Positions 58,727-64,000 of a stretch of 64,000 bases of DNA are shown one piece after another. Each line of letters begins with the position of its first letter. The stretch's first letter is position 1. The notes under the pieces were generated by a model, which saw only the letters and a program-made list of their open reading frames with translations, did not search any database and was not told where the DNA came from. Position numbers and translations under genes: made by a program. Source of the DNA: Methylopumilus sp026399645 (GTDB lineage Bacteria; Pseudomonadota; Gammaproteobacteria; Burkholderiales; Methylophilaceae); NCBI RefSeq assembly GCF_965184065.1, contig NZ_OZ239098.1. One strand, given 5' to 3'.

Positions 58727-59254
58727 TTATTTACGATTTGCTCTCGATGCTAAGACACCAATAAAGACCGCATAGCACATGATGAGTCCGGTAATGCCAA
58801 ATAATTTAAAATTAACCCACGTACTTTCTGAAAAATTAAAAGCGACATAAAGATTGAGCGCGCCTAAGGCCCCAAAAAATACAGCAGAGGTGACATTGAT
58901 TTGGTGCCAAGTTTTTTCAGTTAATTGAATTTGTTTTCCCATAAGATTTTTAACAAGATTCTTTTTCTTGAAAAATTGAAAAAATAAAAGTGCACCTGAT
59001 AACAACCAATACAAAATACTAGGTTTCCATTTGATAAAATTTGCATCATGGAGCCATAAAGTAGTGCCACCTAATACACTAATTAATACCGCATTAAATA
59101 TAAGTAACTTATCCACTCTCTTATGGACGAGCTTGCTATAAATTACTTGAAAGAACGTGGCGCCAATGACGACTAATGTTGCGGTATAAATGTTTGAAAA
59201 TTTATATGCAATAAAAAAAAGGATGACAGGAAATAGATCGAATAGAAATTTCAT
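58727..59254 (-). CDS. yciB: Inner-membrane-spanning protein YciB (septation protein IspZ)
   Basis: 175-residue polytopic protein with about five hydrophobic segments (for example FLFDLFPVILFFIAY at the start and LFGITGLIMCYAVFIGVLA at the end). The family is conserved in proteobacteria and linked to envelope integrity and cell-division or elongasome contacts (IspA/IspZ of Shigella). The function at the molecular level is not known. First gene of the yciB-yciI-bolA-ppiC unit and divergent from the PHP-domain gene over an 87-bp gap. Confidence 0.92.
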   Translation of the reverse strand: MKFLFDLFPVILFFIAYKFSNIYTATLVVIGATFFQVIYSKLVHKRVDKLLIFNAVLISVLGGTTLWLHDANFIKWKPSILYWLLSGALLFFQFFKKKNLVKNLMGKQIQLTEKTWHQINVTSAVFFGALGALNLYVAFNFSESTWVNFKLFGITGLIMCYAVFIGVLASRANRK

Positions 59255-59341
59255 TTGTAAAATTATCCCAAGGCTTCGTTAATTATCTTTGCTAAAGACT
59301 ATCTGATACTATGGTAGTTCATATTGAAATACTGAATATTC

Positions 59342-60187
59342 ATGATTGATCTTCACTCACATTCTACTATATCTGATGGTTTATTAACCCCAAGCGGTCT
59401 TGTTAAACATGCCCACTCTAAAGGTATTAAAGTACTTGCTTTAACTGACCATGACGATGTAGAAGGTTTGACGGAGGCTGCATCAGAAGCAAAATTATTA
59501 GGTATGCATTTAGTTCACGGTGTAGAAATTTCAGTGACATGGAAAAGAGACACGATTCATATCGTTGGATTGAATGTGGACTCTCAAAATAAAACACTAC
59601 TGCAAGGGCTCTCTTCTATCAGAGAAGGGCGTTTTGAGAGAGCGAAACAAATGGCACATTCACTCGATCAAGTGGGAATCAAAGGGAGCTTAGAGGGCGC
59701 ATTAAAATATGCAAAATCAGGTATCTTAGGTCGTACCCATTTTGCAAGATTTTTAGTAGAAGCAGGGCATGCCAAAGACGTCAAAACCGTATTCAAAAAT
59801 TATCTCGTGAAAGGTAAGCCAGGTTTTATTGAGCACACTTGGACGAGCTTAGAAAATGCGCTTTCATGGATTCATACAAGTGGCGGCATTGCAGCTATTG
59901 CCCATCCTGCAAGATATGATTTAGGTAAAAATAATCTTTTAGCATTTTTAAATGAATTTAAAGAGCTGGGTGGTCAAGGCATTGAAGTTATTTCAGGAAG
60001 CCATACGACAGAACAGTCTTTAAAAATTGCAAAAATTGCAGAAGAGTTTGAATTCCTAGCATCCACAGGTTCTGACTATCATGGGCCAGGAATTTCTTAC
60101 AGGGAGATGGGATCTTTACCAAAAATTCCCGAAACATGCATTCCGATATGGAAAAGTTGGAATGAAGTCAATGCCTTACTGAGCTAA
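59342..60187 (+). CDS. rnm: PHP-domain phosphoesterase (RNase AM/YciV family)
   Basis: Metal-dependent phosphoesterase of 281 residues. Metal-binding motifs in order: HSHS (H5, H7), TDHDD near 36, a glutamate in HGVEIS near 62, IAHPARY near 188 and TGSDYHG near 242, the full PHP set. The E. coli homologue YciV (RNase AM) trims 5' ends of rRNA and acts on 3',5'-bisphosphate nucleotides. No Shine-Dalgarno is seen before the ATG. It starts a plus-strand series with the M50 protease, trpS and scpAB. Confidence 0.87.
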   Translation: MIDLHSHSTISDGLLTPSGLVKHAHSKGIKVLALTDHDDVEGLTEAASEAKLLGMHLVHGVEISVTWKRDTIHIVGLNVDSQNKTLLQGLSSIREGRFERAKQMAHSLDQVGIKGSLEGALKYAKSGILGRTHFARFLVEAGHAKDVKTVFKNYLVKGKPGFIEHTWTSLENALSWIHTSGGIAAIAHPARYDLGKNNLLAFLNEFKELGGQGIEVISGSHTTEQSLKIAKIAEEFEFLASTGSDYHGPGISYREMGSLPKIPETCIPIWKSWNEVNALLS

Positions 60188-60236
60188 ATTTTTTCTTAAA
60201 AACACATATTTCTTGAATGAATATAAGAATAATCAA

Positions 60237-60253
60237 ATAGAATGACATTCTAT
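60237..60253 (+). promoter_or_regulatory. 17-bp palindrome abutting the M50 protease start
   Basis: ATAGAATG-A-CATTCTAT is a perfect 8-bp inverted repeat with one central base, 2 bp before the start codon. It contains a TAGAAT -10-like hexamer with TTGAAT 19 bp upstream. There is no Shine-Dalgarno. It could be an operator over the promoter of a nearly leaderless message. Confidence 0.4.
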
Positions 60254-60255
60254 AT

Positions 60256-60894
60256 ATGGAATTAACCGCTATACAAAAAGTTGCCGTTTACGCACTCCCT
60301 ATCATCTTTGCGATTACGGTTCATGAGGCAGCCCACGGCTATGTTGCGAAGCATTTTGGCGATTTAACTGCCTATAAACAAAACAGAATCAGCCTCAATC
60401 CATTAAGGCATATTGATCCCATTGGTACCATTATTCTCCCAGCCCTAACCGTATTATTAGGGGGCGTTTTATTTGGATGGGCTAAGCCTGTACCAGTTAA
60501 TTTTATGAATTTACGCCATCCCAAAAAAGATATGCTTTGGGTAGCTGCTGCCGGACCTTTTTCAAATTTAATTATGGCGATCTTCTGGGCGATTTTATTT
60601 GGCCGAAGTGCTTACTTTCCTGAGTCGATGTCTTTATTTGTGCAGCAAATGGGTATTGCGGGTATGAGTATTAATTTGTCCTTGATGGTATTAAATTTAC
60701 TTCCACTCCCACCACTTGATGGCGGAAGAATTGCTGTGAGTTTATTGCCTGATCATTTGGCATATAAGTACGCACAAGTTGAGCGATACGGCTTTTTAAT
60801 TTTAATTATTTTATTAATGACCCACATACTTGATTTAATTATTTTTCCACTCATCCAAATTAGCCAAAGTCTAATTTTATGGATATTTGCTTAG
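60256..60894 (+). CDS. Site-2 protease family (M50) membrane metalloprotease
   Basis: 212-residue polytopic membrane protein. Zinc motif HEAAH (23-27) lies in the first hydrophobic segment, and the third ligand is in LPPLDGGRIA (near 150-159). The NPLRHIDPIGTIILP segment (about 48-62) and VNFMNLRHPKKD are typical of the short S2P group without PDZ domain. Unlike RseP, it has no PDZ domain, so a sigma-E role is unlikely; substrate unknown. It lies 17 bp before trpS, a common neighbour of this family in betaproteobacteria. Confidence 0.88.
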   Translation: MELTAIQKVAVYALPIIFAITVHEAAHGYVAKHFGDLTAYKQNRISLNPLRHIDPIGTIILPALTVLLGGVLFGWAKPVPVNFMNLRHPKKDMLWVAAAGPFSNLIMAIFWAILFGRSAYFPESMSLFVQQMGIAGMSINLSLMVLNLLPLPPLDGGRIAVSLLPDHLAYKYAQVERYGFLILIILLMTHILDLIIFPLIQISQSLILWIFA

Positions 60895-60911
60895 GAGCAC
60901 AGGCATAGGTT

Positions 60912-62111
60912 ATGGCTATTGAACGCGTTATATCTGGCATGCGACCTACAGGTAATCTTCATTTGGGCCACTACAATGGCGTATTGAAAAATTGGATTAA
61001 CCTTCAGCATGAATTTGAATGTTTATTCTTTGTAGCAGATTGGCATGCACTCACGACACATTACGACTCTCCTGAAATTATTGAAGAGAATGTTTGGGAG
61101 ATGGTTGTGGATTGGCTTGCAGCAGGGGTAGATCCCGCAACAGCAACTATTTTTATTCAGTCTAAAGTACCTGAGCATGCCGAGCTTCATACTTTACTTT
61201 CTATGATTACACCCTTAGGTTGGCTAGAGAGAGTTCCAACTTATAAAGACCAGCAGGAAAAATTATCATCTAAAGATTTGTCGACCTATGGATTTTTAGG
61301 TTATCCATTATTACAAAGTGCAGACATTTTAATTTACAAAGCAACACAGGTACCTGTCGGTGAAGATCAAATTCCTCACATAGAATTTACGCGAGAAATT
61401 GCAAGACGTTTTAATCACCTCTATGGCAAAGAAACGGGATTTGTTGAAAAGGCTGAGGAAGCAATTAAAAAATTAGGCTCTAAAAAAAGTAGTCTTTATA
61501 TGGAGATGAAAACAGCGTATCAAGAAACTGGTGACGAAGAGGCGCTGGACTCGGCTCAAGTATTAATTGAAGAGCATCAAGGTTTAAGTTTGGGAGACAA
61601 GGAAAGGTTATTAGGATTTTTAGAGGGCGGCGGCAAAATGATTTTAGTTGAGCCTGAATATAAATTAGCGCCTGCATCTAAGATGATTGGTTTGGACGGT
61701 CAAAAAATGTCCAAATCATATAACAATACTATTGCCCTAAGAGAGGCGCCTGAATCTGTTGAGAAAAAAATTAAAACGATGCCAACCGATCCCGCTCGCA
61801 TCAGAAGAAATGATCCGGGCAATCCAAATAACTGTCCTGTATGGCAGTTACATCAAGTATATTCAAGCGATGAAGTGAAAGCTTGGGTTGAAACTGGATG
61901 TAAAGAAGCTAAAATAGGATGTATTGAATGTAAACAGCCCGTGATTGATGCAATTAATAAAGAACTTAAACCTATTCAAGAAAGAGCGTTTCATTACATT
62001 GAAGATCCTGATCTCGTGAAAAATATCGTGGCCGAGGGTTGTGAAAAAGCGAGAAAACTCGCGAGAGAAACCATGCGAGAAGTAAGAGAAGCGATGGGGT
62101 TGAATTACTGA
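60912..62111 (+). CDS. trpS: Tryptophanyl-tRNA synthetase
   Basis: Class I aminoacyl-tRNA synthetase charging tRNA(Trp). The 399 residues carry the HIGH-type motif HLGHYNG (17-23) and KMSKS (265-269). The protein is about 65 residues longer than E. coli TrpS (334): the extra stretch (about 181-245) lies between the Rossmann core and KMSKS and contains charged helices. Long TrpS of this kind occurs in other betaproteobacteria. Its TGA stop shares its A with the ATG of scpA, so the two are coupled. Confidence 0.94.
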   Translation: MAIERVISGMRPTGNLHLGHYNGVLKNWINLQHEFECLFFVADWHALTTHYDSPEIIEENVWEMVVDWLAAGVDPATATIFIQSKVPEHAELHTLLSMITPLGWLERVPTYKDQQEKLSSKDLSTYGFLGYPLLQSADILIYKATQVPVGEDQIPHIEFTREIARRFNHLYGKETGFVEKAEEAIKKLGSKKSSLYMEMKTAYQETGDEEALDSAQVLIEEHQGLSLGDKERLLGFLEGGGKMILVEPEYKLAPASKMIGLDGQKMSKSYNNTIALREAPESVEKKIKTMPTDPARIRRNDPGNPNNCPVWQLHQVYSSDEVKAWVETGCKEAKIGCIECKQPVIDAINKELKPIQERAFHYIEDPDLVKNIVAEGCEKARKLARETMREVREAMGLNY

Positions 62112-62902
62112 TGAATCAAGAAGCTCAAATAACTGCTATCGGAAAAATTCATGGAGAGAATATTGAGGTGTTACCTCAAGATCTCTATATTCCGCCAGAC
62201 GCGCTAGAAATTTATTTAGAAGCTTTTGAAGGTCCGCTCGATCTTCTTCTATATCTTATTAGAAAACATAACCTAGATATTCTCGATATACCGATGGCTG
62301 ATTTGACGATTCAGTACATGGATTATGTAGAGAAGATGAAAGAAATTAAACTTGAGCTAGCTGCAGATTACTTACTTATGTCAGCAGTCTTGATTGAAAT
62401 TAAATCAAGAATGTTATTACCTAAGAGGGCAGCTGAGGTTGATACAGAGCAAGATCCTCGTGCCGAGCTTGTTCGAAGACTTATGGAGTATGAGCTCATC
62501 AAAATAGCCTCTGAAAAGCTTAACCAAATGCCGCAAGTCGGTGTGGATCTTTATGTCGCTAATGCGTATTTTGAAAAAATTACAGAAATTACCTATCCTG
62601 ACGTATCAATTGATGAGATATTTTCAGCATGGAAAAATATTTTAAATCGGGCAAAACATTTTGAGATGCATAAAGTAACTCGCAATGAGCTCTCTGTAAG
62701 AGAGCATATGACAATGATTTTAAGAAAACTTCAAAAAGAAGAGTTTGTGGAGTTTTCATCATTATTTAATGTGGCTGAAGATCGGGTTCAAAAGTTAGTT
62801 GTATGTTTCTTAGCTATATTAGAATTAGCAAGAGAGCGACTTATAAAAATTACCCAGCAGGAAAGTTTTTCCCCCATCTATATTAAATTACAGATCAACT
62901 AG
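62111..62902 (+). CDS. scpA: Segregation and condensation protein A
   Basis: Kleisin subunit that links the SMC heads in the condensin complex with ScpB and Smc. The 263 residues show the N-terminal FEGPLDLLLYLIRKHNLDILDIPMADL stretch (split over about 39-65), typical of ScpA, a variable middle (about 90-180), and a C-terminal winged-helix (about 195-260). An N-terminal tail of about 35 residues precedes the family core. It is followed 3 bp later by scpB. The smc gene is not in the window. Confidence 0.95.
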   Translation: MNQEAQITAIGKIHGENIEVLPQDLYIPPDALEIYLEAFEGPLDLLLYLIRKHNLDILDIPMADLTIQYMDYVEKMKEIKLELAADYLLMSAVLIEIKSRMLLPKRAAEVDTEQDPRAELVRRLMEYELIKIASEKLNQMPQVGVDLYVANAYFEKITEITYPDVSIDEIFSAWKNILNRAKHFEMHKVTRNELSVREHMTMILRKLQKEEFVEFSSLFNVAEDRVQKLVVCFLAILELARERLIKITQQESFSPIYIKLQIN

Positions 62903-62905
62903 GCT

Positions 62906-63457
62906 ATGACAGACTTAAATAACATATCAAAAATTAAACAAATACTAGAGGTGGCATTGTTAACGAGTGCCAATCCTTTATCTTTAGATGACTTGCAAAA
63001 ATTATTTTCAGAAAAAATTGAGCGATCTACATTAAGAATGTTATTAGATGAACTCAAAACAGAATGGCAAGATCGCACTATGGAATTAGTTCTTGTAGCC
63101 TCGGGCTATCGTTTTAAAGCGAGAGATGAATACGCAAGTTACTTAATGAAATTAAGCCCAGAAAGAGTGGCTAAATATAGCCGTGCGGTCATGGAGGTGT
63201 TAGCGATTGTAGCTTATAGACAGCCAGTGACACGTGGTGACATAGAAAAAATTAGAGGTGTAGCGCTCAATCCTAATGCTATTAGACAACTTCAAGAACG
63301 AGATTGGATTGATGTGATTGGTCAAAAAGAGGTGCCGGGTAGACCTTCTTTATATGCGACAACAAAACATTTTTTAAATGACTTTAATTTGAGATCTTTA
63401 TCTGAGCTTCCTGATATTGAAAGCTTCCTTCAAAATGAAATTCCCCTGAATGTTTAA
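62906..63457 (+). CDS. scpB: Segregation and condensation protein B
   Basis: Dimeric winged-helix protein that binds the ScpA kleisin in the SMC-ScpAB complex. The 183 residues have two winged-helix domains: LEVALLTSANPLSLDDLQKLF (about 14-34, in pieces) and AVMEVLAIVAYRQPVTRGDIEKIRGV (about 95-120, in pieces), then GRPSLYATT near 150. It follows scpA at once and precedes rluB, the usual scpA-scpB-rluB order. Confidence 0.95.
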   Translation: MTDLNNISKIKQILEVALLTSANPLSLDDLQKLFSEKIERSTLRMLLDELKTEWQDRTMELVLVASGYRFKARDEYASYLMKLSPERVAKYSRAVMEVLAIVAYRQPVTRGDIEKIRGVALNPNAIRQLQERDWIDVIGQKEVPGRPSLYATTKHFLNDFNLRSLSELPDIESFLQNEIPLNV

Positions 63458-63458
63458 T

Positions 63459-63480
63459 TTTAAGTCATTGATGACTTAAA
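63459..63480. repeat. Inverted repeat filling the scpB-rluB gap
   Basis: TTTAAGTCAT (63459-63468) and ATGACTTAAA (63471-63480) form a perfect 10-bp inverted repeat with a two-base centre, covering most of the 30-bp gap. No T tract follows on the plus strand, so it is not a standard terminator. It may be a weak attenuator, a binding site, or chance in AT-rich DNA. Confidence 0.4.
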
Positions 63481-63487
63481 TCACTTT

Positions 63488-64000
63488 ATGCGTTCACAAG
63501 ATCAAGACTCAGCTAAAGAAAGAAAGACCACTAGCCCATCTAAAACACAGCGCTTACATAAGCTCCTTGCTCAGTCTGGAATTGGTTCTAGGCGAGAAAT
63601 GGAAAAATATATTGAAGCAGGCCGCGTACATGTAAATGATAGTCCAGCAACATTAGGACAATTAATCCATGAGAATGATGTTATCAAGATTGATGGAAAG
63701 ACAGTCCATCTTTTTTTCGATTTAAAATTTCCTAAAATTCTTATTTATCACAAACCTGAAGGTGAGATTGTTTCAGTAAGTGACCCACAAAAAAGAACCA
63801 CAGTATTTTCAAAGCTACCTAGAATTAAAAATGAAAAATGGATTTCTATAGGACGTCTTGATATCAATACTTCAGGTCTACTTATGTTTACTACTTCAGG
63901 TGATCTTGCTAATCGTCTTATGCATCCAAAATTTGAAATTGAACGCGAATATGCTGTCCGTATCTTTGGTGAATTAACTGAAGAGCAAATATCACAATTA
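63488..64000 (+). CDS. rluB: 23S rRNA pseudouridine(2605) synthase RluB, partial at C-terminus
   Basis: RsuA-family pseudouridine synthase open to the right edge (171 codons seen). The start MRSQDQDSAKERKTT gives a short basic tail, followed by an S4 RNA-binding domain (about 20-75: RLHKLLAQSGIGSRREMEKYIEAGRV) and the catalytic domain with GRLDINTSGLLMFTTSGDLANRL (near 128-150, catalytic D130). The extra tail and S4 domain separate it from rluE in this window. The position after scpA-scpB, a conserved site for rluB, supports RluB over RluF or RsuA. C-terminal part outside the window. Confidence 0.9.
   Translation, partial: MRSQDQDSAKERKTTSPSKTQRLHKLLAQSGIGSRREMEKYIEAGRVHVNDSPATLGQLIHENDVIKIDGKTVHLFFDLKFPKILIYHKPEGEIVSVSDPQKRTTVFSKLPRIKNEKWISIGRLDINTSGLLMFTTSGDLANRLMHPKFEIEREYAVRIFGELTEEQISQL

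Noticed and set aside
1..64000. Search for tRNA, rRNA, tmRNA, RNase P RNA, IS elements, prophage or defence genes
   Set aside because: No cloverleaf-like sequence in the short gaps, no transposase, integrase, restriction or toxin-antitoxin proteins. All long frames have core or hypothetical assignments as listed.

Overview
This window is 64 kb of dense, AT-rich proteobacterial chromosome with short intergenic gaps, many 1, 4 or 8 bp gene overlaps, no tRNA or rRNA genes, no insertion sequence, no prophage and no CRISPR array. Gene content and order point to a betaproteobacterium with a small, streamlined genome. A planktonic Methylophilaceae (Methylopumilus/OM43 type) is my best guess. The basis is AT-rich DNA with betaproteobacterial gene orders (lptD-surA-pdxA-rsmA, ruvX-pyrR-pyrB-pyrX, yciB-yciI-bolA-ppiC, trpS-scpA-scpB-rluB) plus an MxaD-like secreted protein of the kind linked to methanol oxidation. 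No methanol dehydrogenase lies in the window, so the methylotroph assignment is inference.

Layout. 1-5.3 kb (minus): outer-membrane biogenesis operon lptD-surA-pdxA-rsmA, with rsmA running off the left edge. 5.5-11.5 kb (plus): amgK-murU (peptidoglycan sugar recycling), pepP, two ubiquinone-type hydroxylases and dsbC. 11.5-16 kb: cold-shock gene, icd (minus), rluE, aroC and an MFS transporter. 16-20.5 kb (minus): folE2, dxs, ispA, xseB and an esterase. 20.5-22.1 kb (minus): YVTN beta-propeller lipoprotein and MxaD-like protein. 22.2-28 kb: rppH, then ilvI-ilvH-ilvC-psd, nadC and a GST. 28-34.6 kb (minus): yggS-proC-mnmA, a lysine-rich repeat protein, and ruvX-pyrR-pyrB-pyrX. 34.7-36.4 kb (minus): ribE-ribBX. 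36.4-43.2 kb (plus): a long envelope operon lolC-lolD-exbB-exbD-msbA-lpxK-ycaR-kdsB. 43.2-48.1 kb (minus): sucC-sucD-ankyrin-nadE-glnB. 48.2-55.1 kb: serB (plus) convergent with purL-ankyrin-SMP30-DUF455 (minus). 55.2-57.3 kb (minus): feoA-feoB under a predicted Fur box. 57.3-59.3 kb (minus): yciB-yciI-bolA-ppiC. 59.3-64 kb (plus): PHP phosphoesterase, M50 protease, trpS, scpA, scpB and rluB, the last running off the right edge.

Functionally the window is mostly core: outer-membrane and LPS assembly (LptD, SurA, LolCD, MsbA, LpxK, KdsB), isoprenoid and quinone synthesis, branched-chain amino acid, pyrimidine, purine, riboflavin, folate and NAD synthesis, and nitrogen sensing. I found no convincing undescribed multi-gene system. 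The points most worth a second look are several core proteins that have lost residues normally needed for activity or folding (PyrX, RibBX, a two-cysteine LptD, an altered TPP motif in IlvI), the secreted MxaD/YVTN pair, two secreted ankyrin proteins inserted into housekeeping operons, an 18-bp repeat gene encoding a histone-H1-like tail with tandem terminators, and extreme compaction at convergent gene ends.

No gene-free stretch exceeds 300 bases. The longest gaps are about 150 to 190 bases (5281-5472, 11500-11672, 31233-31388, 34571-34728). Their contents are listed where something is visible.
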